64,000 nt of DNA from Rhodotorula mucilaginosa (taxonomy: Eukaryota > Basidiomycota > Microbotryomycetes > Sporidiobolales > Sporidiobolaceae): the NCBI GenBank assembly GCA_034406715.1, contig CP137879.1:1-64000 (forward strand), given 5' to 3'. Positions 42,516 to 54,403 of this stretch are shown here, piece after piece. The notes below the pieces were generated by a model that was given only the letters and a program-made list of their open reading frames with translations, ran no database searches and had not been told where the DNA came from. Both the position numbers and the translations under genes were made by a program. Within the stretch, counting starts at the first letter, position 1. Each line of letters starts with the position of its first letter.

Positions 42516-45500
42516 CTAGACAACCTCCTTCTCGCTCTCGGCGTGCTCGTGGTGGCCGACGACGCCGAGATGCTTGTCGTGAGCGGCAGCGACGATTCCG
42601 TCCTTGGTCTCGTCTTGCATGTTTTCGGCGAGGCTGTCGCGCGGTCATTGCCCACAAATCAGCAAGGGGTAGGTGGTGGAAAGACTCGTAGGAGAGGAAG
42701 GTGTGCTCACATCTGACGGCGGTACTTGGGCGAGTTGCGGACCGACGAGTTGCGGTACAGCAAGTCGATCTGCTCGAGCGAGAGGCCCTTGGTCTCGGCG
42801 ACAAAGCTGTGATCACGGTGTCAGCCGGTGAATGTTTACCCGGCTGAACGGAAAGCGCGCGGGTCACTCACAAGTAGGCAAAGACGAGACCGATCACGCA
42901 GCAACCTCCCCAAATGACTGCAGGGCGACGCGTACAAAATCAGCACGTCCGTCCCGCCTCGAGGCGACGATATGCTGGAGCGAAGTACGCACAGAAGACG
43001 TTGGAACCGAGACCGGCTTTGCCCGGACCCTTGTCGACCAAGTACGGCGTAGCGTAACCTGCAAACAAAGGTTCAACGGCCGTCCTCGAATGGCTAGCGC
43101 ATCGCTCGCGAGCACTCACCGATCGCAAAGTTCAGAAGCCTGTGCAACGTCAAGTGGAAGTGCATGGTCAGCATCCGCAAACCCTCAAGCGGAAAATAAA
43201 CGAGTCGAGGAAGAAAACGCACCATTGCGAACCCGTCGTGAGCGAGACACCCTTCGAGCGAGCGCGGTTCGACATGATCTCGGACGTGATACTGTTTCAT
43301 TCGGTGCGCGTCAGTTTTTGAGTGCTCGAGCAGCTTGCTGGCCGTGTGCGATCGTACAGATCACAACTCACACCCACTGCAGGATCAAAACGTCAAGAGT
43401 CAGTCACCATGCGCTCAAGCTCAAGACCGCGAACGGGTACGTACAGCAAAGGGACCCCAAATCGCGGCAAAGTGAGCTATCAAAGCAAGGAGCCGATCAG
43501 TGTGGCGTTCTCGCAAGAAACAAGCGGCAAGTAATGCGAGATCCCTCACCGATAAAGATGCAAGTGAAGGCGACGAGGACCTTCTGACCGGCTTGGTTGT
43601 TGACGCTGATAGCTGCTCCCGTGATGGCGACGATGAGCTGCGAGACGGCCATGCCGCATGAGCCGTAGATTGTCGTGTTGCGGCGACCGAGAGCATCGAC
43701 AGCCCACATCCCCTGCGCGACATCGTCCGAGTCAGCCTCTAGCCCGACAGCCCGGGACGAACATCCTGTCGAGCGCATCGTCCCCAGGAGTGGACGCACG
43801 GGGAAGGTCATGCCGACTGGAGAGTAACGTTGGCGTCAGCGACTGGCAGTTTCTTGAAGTTCCAGACTGTAAACGGACTCACCATTGACGACGTTGGTGG
43901 CGATGGTGATCATGAACGGGTTCGAGATACCCGAGTTGCGGAAGAAGCTGCAGTAGGAGATGTGGTCAAGGTCAGGTCAGGCGGTGGGAGCGACAAAACC
44001 CGGCGGATGTTTGCACTGACGTCGTGCCCTGTGAGTGCGAGTAACTCGTTATCAGCGTAAGATAAGCGATGTGTGTTCAGCATCATAGCACGTACGTAGT
44101 AGAAGATCTGTAAGTCGGTTAAAAGGTCGACGGGGCGGGCGCGGAAAGGTAGCAAGCGAGATTGTCAGCCATGCGGAAAGAGGCTTTCGTCGGACTTGGC
44201 GAGAACGTACAAAGTTGATGCCGGCTGTGAAGTTGTGTGAAAGGTAGATAGGCGGGCGTTCGATGCAAAGCGGCGGTAAGTGAGGCTGTCAGTGGGGCAC
44301 AGGAAGGTTTCGAAGTCGACGAAAACGTACACAGTTGCTGGAGCGCCTGGAACGCAATGCCGGTCCTGCATAGCGTCAAGTGTCAGCCGTGCTGTAGCCG
44401 AGAACCAGGCCGGTCTCTCGTTTCGAGAAACGGCAGCTCACCAAACACGAAGCGGCAAGCGCTGCGGGCTCGACTTCCAAAGCAGCTCGGCATAAGTGAC
44501 GGATCCGAGCGTCTGTTCGTGCTGGACCGAAGCGACAATGTTGGCGAGCTCGTCGTCGACGACGGGAGACTCGACGGGCAGGCGGAATAGGCGAGCGAGC
44601 GAACGGCGCGCTTTCTCGTCGTGGCCTTTGAGGACGAGCCACCGCGGCGACTCGGGGAGGGCAAAGAGACCGACGCCGAGGATGGCAGCCCAGACAAACT
44701 GCAGGCGCGGCATCCAAAGAACTGTCAGCTTCATGTCGGAGGGTCACGAAAAGCGACCTCCTCAAAGTGCGGGACGAGCGAAAACTGATGGGACCGAGGG
44801 AGGCCGGCAAGTAACGCACCTGAATACCGATCGGGATCTGGTAGCACGACGCGTTGTCATAGTCTTTGGTAGCGTTGACGACGATGGCGGCGATCAAGAG
44901 ACCGATGGTCTGTCGCGAGTGGACGGAGGAAGAGTCAGCCACCTCGCAATGGGTCATCGACAACAGAAAGCGGCACACTTCGGTAAGCGCAGACTAACGA
45001 TGAAGAGCTGGTACGCAGAGACAATACCGCCGCGGTACTGCTTCGGTGCGGTCTCGGACTAGATGCGCCGTCATCGCAAGTCAGCAAACGGGGAGCGCCA
45101 CGAGAGAAAAGCACCGACTCTGACCGACCTGGTAGATGGGGACAAGGCTTCCCGTACAACCGAACACGTGGTCAGTCCTTTTGCACCTAGGTAGCAGGAG
45201 ACCGCCCTCGTAGAGCGACAAGTCACTCACCAGGAAACGCCACCGACGCCGAGTCCGGCGAGGACTCGACCGACCGCAAAGAGCGGGACGGCGGTTGCGG
45301 CGGTCTGCATCGCCACACCGGCGCAGAAGACGAGCAAGTAGGCTCCGATACCGAGTCGGCGACCGAGCCAGGTGCCGATGTAGCCACTCGCGATCGCACC
45401 GCAGAAGCTGTGGCGATTGACAGTCTTGTGTCAACGCGCGCGAAAATTCCTGACCGCCATGAACGGCTCGGAGACTCACGTGCCCGCCGAGAGGATCGAG

Positions 45501-45946
45501 GTGATGAGCGAGTCGGTCGCCGTCGTGAGCGCGTACTTGCCCTCCGCGTTGAGTTCTCCAAAGTGGCGTTCGACTGGTGGAAGACCAAAAAAAAGCCGCG
45601 GATCAGTCGAAGACACAGGCGCTACGGATCACGGACGCGGAAGAGAGACTCACAGTAGGGCATAGCCTTGACACCCGAGATATAACCAGTGTCATATCTG
45701 ATCAGTCCGTACAAGCGGGTCAGTTTCTGGTCGAGCCGCGATTACTTTGCAAAGGCGGAAACCGGCGCAAAGAAAAGGCGCGGTCCGGCGACGTACCCAA
45801 ACAAGAAGCCACCAAAGGCAGCGAACCTGAGTAAGGAAGAGTCAGCTGCGAGTCCTTCGCAGAGTATGCTCGGAAAAGAGAGAATTGGTGCACATTCCGA
45901 CGCCGATGGCCATTGCCTTTGACGGGTCCTCTGCCAGTCTTGTCAT
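42516..45946 (-). CDS. Hexose transporter, MFS sugar porter family
   Basis: This is a twelve-helix plasma-membrane sugar transporter. It starts MTRLAEDPSKAMAIGVG, then MFAAFGGFLFGYDTGYISGV over two introns (the GYDTGYISG box of helix 1). Then come YALTTATDSLITSILSAGT, FCGAIASGYIGTWLGRRLGI, VGRVLAGLGVGGVS, LVPIYQ and SETAPKQYRGGIVSAYQ. After TIGLLIAAIVVNATKD comes the PESPRW motif (LFALPESPRWLVLKGHDE). Helices 7-12 include TGIAFQALQQL, TTFFRNSGISNPFMITIATN, DALGRRNTTIYGSCGM and IWGPFAWV-type signals, and end with AETKGLSLEQIDLLYRNSS. The tail is DGIVAAAHDKHLGVVGHHEH, with the stop at 42516. About 15 introns break the gene, some exons being under 30 bases. It shares a 553-bp divergent promoter with the oxidoreductase gene. 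Confidence 0.9.
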
Positions 45947-46499
45947 AGTGGCGACCGAGCGGTGTTGTTGGATGGGAAAGAAAAAGAAGTGTGCAAGTGT
46001 GGGACTCCGGAAAGAAGAGTGAGCGGGAGCAGAGTCGAAAAGCGGAGGGAGGAGGGGGGGCAAAGTCAACTTTGACGAGGCCCTTTCGTCCCTTATTTGC
46101 AAGCGTCGATCGGTGCTTCTCTCACGTGCACGCGCGAGCCCCGCTTGACTGTAGGCCGGCCGCGCGTCGATGGGGCGAGAAGGAACGGCGGACGAGTCTC
46201 GAGCGCTTTTTTCCGTGGGGACGGAAATCTGAAGTCCGCGTCGAACCGTCTCGGGCGCACGGCGGGGGTTCGCAAAGAGCTTGGCGGCAGGACGGGACGG
46301 AGCACAGTCAAGTTAGGCAGAGTCAGCCAGTCGTCCGTTCGCCCGCGGGCGAGGAGAGCATAAGTCAGAGCGAAGGAAGCGACTCTGGTCCGGCGAACGC
46401 GAGCGAGCAGAGACTCGTCGTCGCGAGCGAGCAGAGACTCGTCGTCGCGAGCGAAGGATCTCGGTCCCAGCTTGACCGCGCTTGTCTAGGCACAGCACC
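45947..46499. promoter_or_regulatory. Divergent promoter, transporter and oxidoreductase
   Basis: This 553-bp region lies between two starts. It contains a 24-bp unit duplicated in tandem at about 46399-46456, close to the oxidoreductase start. Confidence 0.5.
46399..46456. repeat. Tandem 24-bp repeat upstream of the oxidoreductase
   Basis: A unit starting GCGAGCGAGCAGAGACTCGT is present twice in full and partly a third time, ending some 45 bases before the ATG at 46500. It is probably in the 5' untranslated region or core promoter. Confidence 0.75.
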
Positions 46500-47996
46500 A
46501 TGTCGCCCGCACCGTTCAGCGTCGTCTTTGTGGGAGCAGGCGAGGTGCGTAGAGCGCAAGAGAGAGAGAGAGGTTCGCTTCTCCCAATGTTGACGTACAG
46601 AACGACGCCCGACAGATCAACTTTGGCTCGCCGGAAGGACCATGGAACCACTCGAAACGCCTTGAAAAGTAACGTTATCTATGTCCTGTGCATCGCTTGC
46701 CAGTGTGGTGTGCTGACTCGTCCTCCTTCGACCAGCCGCTTCGGACCTTTGCTCGCCGTGTTGGGCATCATTGACCCCGACGTGACCCGCGCCGAGGCTC
46801 AGATTGCAGCCAAGAACAACGCCGGCGTGCCCGGCTATGCGAGCGCTGCAGTCTGGCCAACTCCGGAAGCAGCCGGACAAGCCCTCGCCGCCGACGCCGC
46901 CGCCGCCATCGACTTGGTCATTGTCGGCGCTCCGCCCCACTTCCGAGGCTGCGTGAGCCCGCCCGCCGACCTCGACCTGCGCCTGATCGCCGCCCTCCCG
47001 CAAACGCGTCGATGGCTCGTCGAGAAACCCGTCTCGGCCGCGCCACCGAGTGACCTCAACGGCCAAGAGCAAGTTGCGCGCGCGTACAAAGACACCGGCG
47101 CCGTCGTCGGAGCCGGCTACATGATGTGCGCCTTGAAGGGCGTCCAGATGATCCAAGAGATGATCAAGGCCAAGGGCCTCAAAGTGATGGGAACCGCTGC
47201 GCGCGTGAGTCACTCCCTCGCGCTCCTTCGTGAGGACCACACAGGCTGACGAGCCGACCGGACAGTACTACATGGCTTACGAGTACGCACGCAAGCCGGC
47301 GTGGTGGAACAAGCAGATCTCTTGCGGTCGTGCGTTTCCGGCCTCCCCATTTCAGTGCGCGATTTTCCCCCCACGGGACGCTGACCCGAGCGCCACCCTC
47401 TCGCAGCCATCGTCGAACAAGCGACGCACCTCGCTTCGCTCTCGCTCCTCTTTGGCGGTCCAGCTCGCTTGCCCTCCGTGCGGACGCAAACCGTCGAGTT
47501 CTCCGACGCGCCGGGCAAGCTCTCCAGGATCGGGTTCGACGAGGACGGATCCGTCCCGCCCGAATCGCGCATCCCGAGGTACACTTCTGCGGTATGGAAG
47601 TACCAGAGCGGGGCTGTCGGGAGTTTGACGCACGCCGTCGCTCTCCACGGCACGACGTACGACACGGAACTCGAAGTGATCTGCGATGGCACCACATTCA
47701 AACTCGTCGACATGTACACCACCACTCCGCGCCTCTTTATCCGACAGTCTGACGCCTCTTCTGAAGGCGAGTCTCCTCAATTCCGCGCGGATCACGGCTC
47801 ACTTGACTGATGAGGGGTAAATTCACGCTCGCCAGTCGAAGTGCACGCGTTCGCCGACGACGATCCTTTCCAGACTCAGATCGATGCGCTCGTGGCCGGA
47901 CAGCCCAAATGCACCTTTGAAGAGGCGCTGCAGACGTACCAGCTGACGTGGGCGATCCGCGAAGCCGGAGAGAGGGAACGGTTGGAAGAGCAGTAG
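46500..47996 (+). CDS. Gfo/Idh/MocA-family oxidoreductase
   Basis: The product is a NAD(P)-dependent dehydrogenase acting on sugars or related polyols. MSPAPFSVVFVGAGE carries the dinucleotide-binding glycine motif of the Rossmann fold, and INFGSPEGPWNHSKRLE follows after an intron. Then come GPLLAVLGIIDPDVTRAEAQ, AIDLVIVGAPPHFRG and RRWLVEKPVS, the EKP motif of the family. The substrate domain has VVGAGYMMCALKGVQMIQEM, YYMAYEYARKPAWWNKQIS, IVEQATHLASLSLLFGG with the His expected in the active site, and AVWKYQSGAVGSLTHAVALH. It ends QTYQLTWAIREAGERERLEE at 47996. Substrate unknown; the neighbouring sugar transporter may be a coincidence or a functional hint. Confidence 0.87.
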
Positions 47997-48239
47997 ATGG
48001 TGGACGGTGATCCGAAATAGACTTGTATTCTCTCGTGACCGGGTCCAGTGCCAGCTGCGAGCAAGTCCTTTCCGCTTTAGCAAGCTAGAGTTTCTCGACG
48101 AGGTAAAGCAAAGGGCGTCGGACTCGACAAGTCTCGCTTCAAGGCATCGCCCAGCTTCTCCCTCGCGCGCACAGATACGAGGCCGAAGGAACAGGACAAC
48201 ACGGCAACAAGAGGATTTTCCTACAACAAAGTCACGGGC

Positions 48240-51072
48240 TTAATGCGGTTGCGGAGATCCCGCCGGGGTGAACCACTGAAAGAGGGCGTCGAGATCGGGC
48301 AAGAGTCCAGGCGCCTGCAACGCCTGCGTCGGCATCCCATCCATCTCCATCGGTCCCGCCAACATCTCGAGAAAGTTGGTGAAATCCGCATCGAGCAGCG
48401 CGGGCTGCTGCTGCTGCTGGAGTTCCGGATGAGGGGGTCGGCTGCCCTCGCTCAAGTTGGCGACGGCGCTGATGATGGTCAAGCAGCGCGTCGCGAGCGA
48501 TTTCAACAACGCGTGAGGGATCCGTTCGAGGATGGATTTGGCGGATTGGACGACCTCGAGCCATTCGATGGCGACGGGAGAAGAAGGTCGGACGCGGAGA
48601 GCGATGAGAGGAAGGAACGTCGATGGGATCACAAAATGTCTGGTAAAGTGGGCGGGCAGGGGTCAACTTTCGGCACACGCCCCGGCGAAGAAAGTGGTCC
48701 AGAGAGGGCGCAGACTCACAAGGCATACCACAACTCCATCATGCATCGGGATCCGGACGACGTGAAGCGCTGCACCGAGCGGATCACCTCGGCCGCGCAG
48801 TCGACGCACTTGCCCCAACAGCGCTCCTCTTCCGGCGTCACCGGTCCCGACGCGAGCGAGACTTTCAGGAAAGTCTGCCTTAAGATGACCATGCGGAGGT
48901 TGTCGAGTCGCCATGCGAGACGGTGTCGTGCGAAATCGAACCAGCTCGGCTGGGCGGCGAAGAAAAAGGCGGGCAGCGAGTTCTGGAACGAATCGACGTC
49001 TCGGTACAGGCGGAGGACGTCGTCGAGGGGGAGGTGGGGGTTCACCGTGAGGCAGTTGAGGACCTGGCCGGCGAGTTGGTGGAAACACGCCTGGTAGAAA
49101 GTCGAAGAGTACGCGGTCGCGCCGGAAGAAGGTGGTGGGCGCACGGTTGTCGCCGGGGTAAAGACCGTATCGGGAACGTTTAGGACTGGCCAGACGTCGA
49201 CGCCGAAAGTTGGGAGAGTGCTCGGATGACCAAAAGTGATGGCGGCGCCACTTTCGAAGCAGAACAGGATGTACCAGACGCGGCGCCTGCACGGTCCCGA
49301 CTGTCAGCTGGGTGGAAGTGTCTGCAAGATCGGACATGGAGCTCACCTCTGCTCCTGCTCGAACAGCGACATGTGCTTCGAAGAAGCTTCGCAGTGCAAG
49401 CCGAGGTTAATGGCCATCCGCAGTGCGATCCCGAGGAAAACGGTCCCTTGAGAAACGTGGCTGAGTTTCTGCGCATAATTCGCCAGGAGCGTGAAGGCCT
49501 GTAGACGCAATGAGGTCAGCAAAAAAAGTAGAGCTTGAGAGTGGGCAAAGGAAGTAGGGAAGACTCGCCTGGACCGCGGTCAAGTTGCTCGTCTCAAACA
49601 TTGCTGCGCTGACGAGTCCGACCGCTTTATCGTACAGGATCAAGGTCTCGCTCCCGTCGCCGGTGTCGCCGGTGATACACATGCTCCCGAGACCGAGAAT
49701 GACGGTATAAAGGAGCGTCCAGGCGGCGCCGCCCGTACGGGGAACAATATCGCCGAGTTGGGCCTACCCACGCTCTTTCATTGCGTCAGGACCGCTCTCT
49801 CTCCTCGGACTCAAAAAGCATAGAAACGGGTACTCACCCGAAAGGTCGCCTGATGCACGAGAGGGTACTGCAGATGGAACACCCCAAAGTAGGCCTCGAT
49901 GTACGATGCGAGTTGTTCCGGTGCGATCTGAGCACTCGAGCTCATCGTCGAAGAAGGCGAGGCGACGCTCTTCAGGGTTGCTCTTGAAGCGAGATCGACG
50001 TCGGTAGCGCAGCGCTGCAAGAAGCGGAGGAGGCCGGCTCCAGAGAGGGCGCCTGTTTCCGATGCCCAAAAGTCAGCGATGCGCCCCGGACCGACGTTCG
50101 GCAAGACACTCACCGAGGTAGCTGCTGGCATGCGGGCATTGTTCGACCGTCAAGGACCCCATGCCGTCCTCTTCAGTCTCGACCGGAGTCTCAGCCGAGG
50201 ACGTGCTCGCCGGCGGAAGCTCGAGTCTCGCAGCTAAATCGTGCGACAAGTGGTCGAGAGATGCTGCTGGTGCCGCGATCGGCGGCGTTGGCAATGTCGG
50301 TAAAGCTGAATCAGCGCGTGCCGCAGGTAGAGTTGGAGCGGCGGGATGGAAGACGGGAGGGGCGAGCGAGACGGGAGCTGGTGGCGAGAAGAGCGGCGGG
50401 TCCGGGTGGAAAGTACCGCCGTTTCGGTGTGCGCTCCCTTGTGACAGTGACAACGAGGGTTGCCGCGGTGAGAGCGTCTGCGAAGGTCCGGCAACGGCCA
50501 GGGACAGCGTCGGATCGTGCGAATCTAGTCGAGGGGAAGTGGGCGGTCTCGACGTTCCGTCTCGAGTCGTGCGTTCGGGCAGGTCAAAGATGCTTTGCTG
50601 CCGCGTGCTGGGACCTTCCTCCTCCTCCTCCTCTTGCTTCGCGAGCAATGCCTCGAGCCGACGAATCCGCTGCTCGGCCGCGTCGAGGTTCTTGCGCGTG
50701 AGCGGAGTTCGCACGACTCGAGTGTAGACACACTCTTGACTATGCTGGCGACAGAATTCGCAATTCGGAACGTCGCGCGAGCATTTGACTGTGAGGATAA
50801 CCGCGTTTCAGCGATGCTGTTTTCTCGAGGACTAATGGACGAAAAGGAGACGACGCACGTTTCCTCCGTTTGCAGTGTTCGCACTGTTGGAATGCTACCA
50901 AGATCAGCGGCGGAGAATGAAGACGAGGGCTGTGCGGGCGTAGACTCACGGCGAATTTGGCCTTGCCGTCGACGAGGTCGTCGTCGTCGAGCGGAGTGAC
51001 GGATATGCTGCGGCGGTCAGTCAAGGCCGAGGGTTCGACGGATGCAGCTGAGCCTGATCTGTGCGCGGGCAT
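48240..51072 (-). CDS. Zn2Cys6 transcription factor with fungal_trans domain
   Basis: The binuclear zinc cluster is built from three exons: KFA joined to CEHCKRRK, then LKCSRDVPNCEFCRQHSQEC. The spacing C-x2-C-x6-C-x6-C-x2-C-x6-C is exact. A basic linker and coiled coil follow (AAEQRIRRLEALLAKQ), then a long disordered Ser/Pro region. The fungal_trans regulatory domain has LASYIEAYFGVFHLQYPLVH, TLLYTVILGLGSMC, MAINLGLHCEASSKHMSLFE and QEQRRRVWYILFCFES, then TFGHPSTLPTFGVDV. The C-terminus is rich in Gln, Pro and Leu (DLDALFQWFTPAG) and stops at 48240. The start is MPAHRSGSAASVEPSALTDR at 51072. Target genes unknown. It is divergent from the P-loop kinase gene over 273 bp. Confidence 0.92.
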
Positions 51073-51345
51073 CTCTTTGGACGGTGCAGCGGGGGAGGAG
51101 CACCGATGGCCCGAGTCTGCCGTCAGCGCGCAAAAGGGAAACGCTCGAGTTAAGCGGTCCTCAGTCGGCGGGTGGGGGCGCCGAGAAGACGGGCGCCGTC
51201 GATCCGGCCGACAAGAGTCCGTCGCAAAGCCGGCGTCGAAGAGCGACGGACGAGACCAGCGGCTGTATAGCTAGAAGAGCTACAAGGGCAAACAGAGCCA
51301 GCCGTCGACTCTCTGCATAGCCTCGAAGCAAGACCACCGCCCAGA

Positions 51346-52139
51346 ATGACCGCCGTTCGCCGAACTCGTTCCGGCCAGGAGCGGAAACACGTCGCGGCAG
51401 ATCCTCAGGCATTGGCAGACGAGCTACTGGAGCGGTCAGCACACGTCTGCAAGGCGCCGAACGGACGACCGCAGCGGTACCTGGTCGGGTTGGCGGGAAT
51501 CCCAGGATCCGGAAAGGTGAGCGTCATCGTTGCGGGTTTATCGGGTCTGCAGCGCTGACACGGCAGAGCGACCACCTTTGCCAGTCTACATTCTCAGAAG
51601 CCTTGCTCCGAGCGCTCAACGCGCGAGAAACGCGAGCCGCTCTCGTCCCCATGGACGGCTTTCACCGAACGCAGGCGTCGCTCGCAGCAGATCCGGACCC
51701 GGCGTTCTCGTTCCGACGGAGAGGCGCCCCGTTCACGTTCGACCCCGACGGACTACTCGCTTTGGTCCGCCGCTTACGGTCCGAGCACTCGCTCTCCGCT
51801 CCGGCGTTCTCGCACGCGGCGAAAGATCCCGTCGACGACGCGATCCAGATCGACTCAATGCATCGCATCATCCTCGTCGAGGGTTCTTTCCTCTGCCTCG
51901 ACGAGGAACCGTGGCGCACCATCTCGCTCGAGATGGACGAGCGCTGGTTCTACGACGTCGATGAGGAGACGGCCTTGCAGCGAGTGATCAAGCGGCACGT
52001 CGCGGCGGGGTTGGCAGCGGACGAGACGGCGGCCGAAGCCAAGGCGCTCGCGAACGACGTGCTCAATGCCAAGTTGATCTTGGAAAAGATGGTCCCGCCC
52101 GACAAGTGGCTCGCAGAGATGGAGACAGCCCCCGAGTAG
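51346..52139 (+). CDS. P-loop kinase of the uridine kinase/phosphoribulokinase group
   Basis: Two exons (51346-51516 and 51585-52139) encode 241 residues. The Walker A motif GIPGSGKSTF spans the splice junction, which confirms the intron. Downstream motifs include RAALVPMDGFHRTQASL, a substrate-binding Asp-Gly-Phe-His, then FSFRRRGAPFTFDPDGLLAL, PAFSHAAKDPVDDAIQI, HRIILVEGSFLCL and RWFYDVDEETALQRVIKRHV. The layout fits fungal YFH7-like kinases and the wider pantothenate/uridine kinase group. The substrate is not evident. A cytosolic location is likely because no targeting peptide is seen. Confidence 0.85.
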
Positions 52140-52541
52140 CTCAATTCCTGAAAATTCCGGACTCTGAACTGCTTTTTTTCATCAAAACAATCCGCACCGG
52201 ACCGGTTCGCTCGTACTGCTCGGAACTATTTTATGGTGGCGAGCCTGATGTCGTATTACCGCGGACCGTGGAACAGCTCCCTAGTGGACGGAATGCGTTC
52301 TCCGTCGTCCGAGTCGGCCGAGAATGTTCTCCTCCGTAAAGCGGACGGCATCGATCCGGACCACACCCGCCCATCCCTTCTGCAAGGCGGACCGCTTTCC
52401 TCCTCGCTGCCGGGGGCTCTGTTGTTGTCTTTGCTCTAGCCTTCTCTCTTTCCCCTCAGATACTCGCAGCCTTTCATAGCTAGATCGCCATTCCATTTCC
52501 CTCTCGTGCACCAACAGCCTTCTCAGCCAAATCCAACAATC
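52140..52541. promoter_or_regulatory. Region between the P-loop kinase and SDR genes
   Basis: No recognised gene lies in these 402 bases. They hold the kinase 3' end and the SDR promoter. Confidence 0.4.
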
Positions 52542-53876
52542 ATGTACGGCCTTTTCTTGCTTCGGAGGGATCTGCGCGACGCACCACCGACAAGTACTGA
52601 CTTGGCAACCTCTGCCCACAGGTCCAGCCCTAGCGATGGTCCGTTCCCCAAGGCGACGCCGCAACTTCCCAACTCTGTCTTCGAGTGAGTTTCTTCCCCG
52701 AACGAACGCTCGGAACTCGTTTTGCAGCGAGCTGACCCGCGACCCTGCCCGACAACCACCACAGCATGTTTAGCATGAAGGGTAAAGTGACGGCCATCAC
52801 CGGCGGCGGTGGCGGGATCGGTTTCGCCGCAGCGGAAGCGATCGCCGAAGCCGGCGGCGACGTCGCCCTGCTGTACCGCTCGGCGCCGAACATGGAGGAG
52901 CGGTCGGCCGAGTTGGCGAAAGCGGTTCGGCGTCAAGGTCAAGTCGTATCAGTGCGAAGTGACCGAGCACGAGTCGGTCAAGCAGGCGATCGAGGCGGTC
53001 GAGAAGGACTTCGGGCGGTTGGACTGCTACATCGCCAATGTGAGTGCGGCGGGGCGATGGGACCTGGATCATGTGCTGACTGCATCGGCTCTTCAAATCT
53101 CTGCAGGCCGGAGGTGTGAGTTATCGTTGGCTACGAATAACCCGCCCGCGCAAGAACTGACCTTCTCGCCTCGCCTTGCCTCGCCTCAAACAGGGGGTTC
53201 CCGGCTCGATCAACCCGGACTACCCGCTCGAGGCGTGGCACAAGACCCAGAGCGTCAACTTGCACTCAACATTTTACGCCGCGCGCGAGTGCGCCCGCAT
53301 CTTCAAGGCGCAAGGGTCCGGCTCGTTCATCGCGACGACGAGCATCTCGGCTCGGATCGTCAACGTCCCGTACGACCAACCGGCGTACAACTCGTCCAAG
53401 GCGGCGGTCGTCCACTTTTGCAGGTCGCTCGCGCGGGATTGGCGCAACTTTGCGAGGGTCAACACCATCTCGCCCGGGTGAGCGAGCGAGTGCCTGCGTT
53501 GTTTCGCTCGTCGGATTCGGGCTGACCAAGGCCCTACTCCGCGGCATGCAGGTTTTTCGACACGCCGATGGGTCCGTCGGACAAGGCTGTCGAAGATGTG
53601 CTGTATCAGAAGTCGGTGCTCGGACGGGCGGGCGACGTGAAAGAACTCAAGGCGGCGTACCTCGTGCGTTTTCTGTATGCCGCCCTGTCCCCTTTTGCAT
53701 TATCCCCGCTGATACCTCTCCCGCACCCTTCCCCAGTACCTGGCGTCGAACGCCTCGACCTACACTACGGGTGCCGATCTCCTCATTGAGTAAGCTCCGT
53801 CTCCGTGTATCCGTGTCCTTCTCCTCTCACCTTGTCTTTTCCACTCGCCCGCAGCGGAGGATACTGCCTGACGTAA
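52542..53876 (+). CDS. Short-chain dehydrogenase/reductase, SOU2-like, with a frame break
   Basis: This is a classical SDR of the sorbose/mannitol/xylulose reductase type. The first exon ends LPNSVFD. The next, from 52765, has MFSMKGKVTAITGGGGGIGF, the TGxxxGIG cofactor motif. It continues to KSYQCEVTEHESVKQAIEAV and GRLDCYIANAGG (NAGG motif). Later exons give VPGSINPDYPLEAWHKTQSV, SFIATTSISARIV,  the active-site YDQPAYNSSKAAVVHFC (Tyr-x3-Lys), and VNTISPG. The end has FFDTPMG, YLASNASTYTTGADLLID and GGYCLT, with the stop at 53876. The exon 52765-53039 is 275 bases, whereas its phases demand 274. One extra base near 52917-52921 (GCGAAAGCGG) puts ERSAELAK and RFGVKVKS in different frames. The start codon at 52542 is a guess. 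Without the break this is a complete enzyme. Confidence 0.82.
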
Positions 53877-54403
53877 GTCGAGCCGATTCGAGCCTGTAAC
53901 GTGACGGTCATAGGATGTGTGCACGTGAGACCAGGGCGTGGCGAAAGCAGCGTCGACGTCGAGAGCGAGCTAGGAGCGGCGAGTGCTCTCACGGTGCGGG
54001 TGGTGGAAAAAGCATGAAAGCTCAGCTTGGCTTGAGAGGGAGCATCCGCTATGCCTTCATCATGCAAGAGCTCAAGTGCAGCAGCGAGTGACGAGCGAGC
54101 TGAGTGCAGAGCGGCCTGCGAGTTGGAGCGATCCCGACGGGCGTTCGTCTCCCTGAGTCGCCTCCGAGCGCGCGATGTCTTGAGCAAAGCCATCAGTGCA
54201 CGCATCCAAAAGAGCTGTACAGTGTCCACTTTTCTCGCCGACGCAAATCAAGCGTGATCGGGGGTTGGCGTTGATGACGTGGCGATCGGAAAACCGATGA
54301 CGTCGTCGGATTCATCGAGAGGTTCAAAGACGCGGCGGCCTTTCCGTCGCCTTGCTCTCCTCTCTCGACTACCGTAGACACACCCGTCAAATCTACTCAC
54401 GCC
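53877..54403. promoter_or_regulatory. Region upstream of the small mitochondrial gene
   Basis: No gene was recognised on either strand in these 527 bases. They hold the SDR 3' end and the promoter of the gene starting at 54404. Confidence 0.4.
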
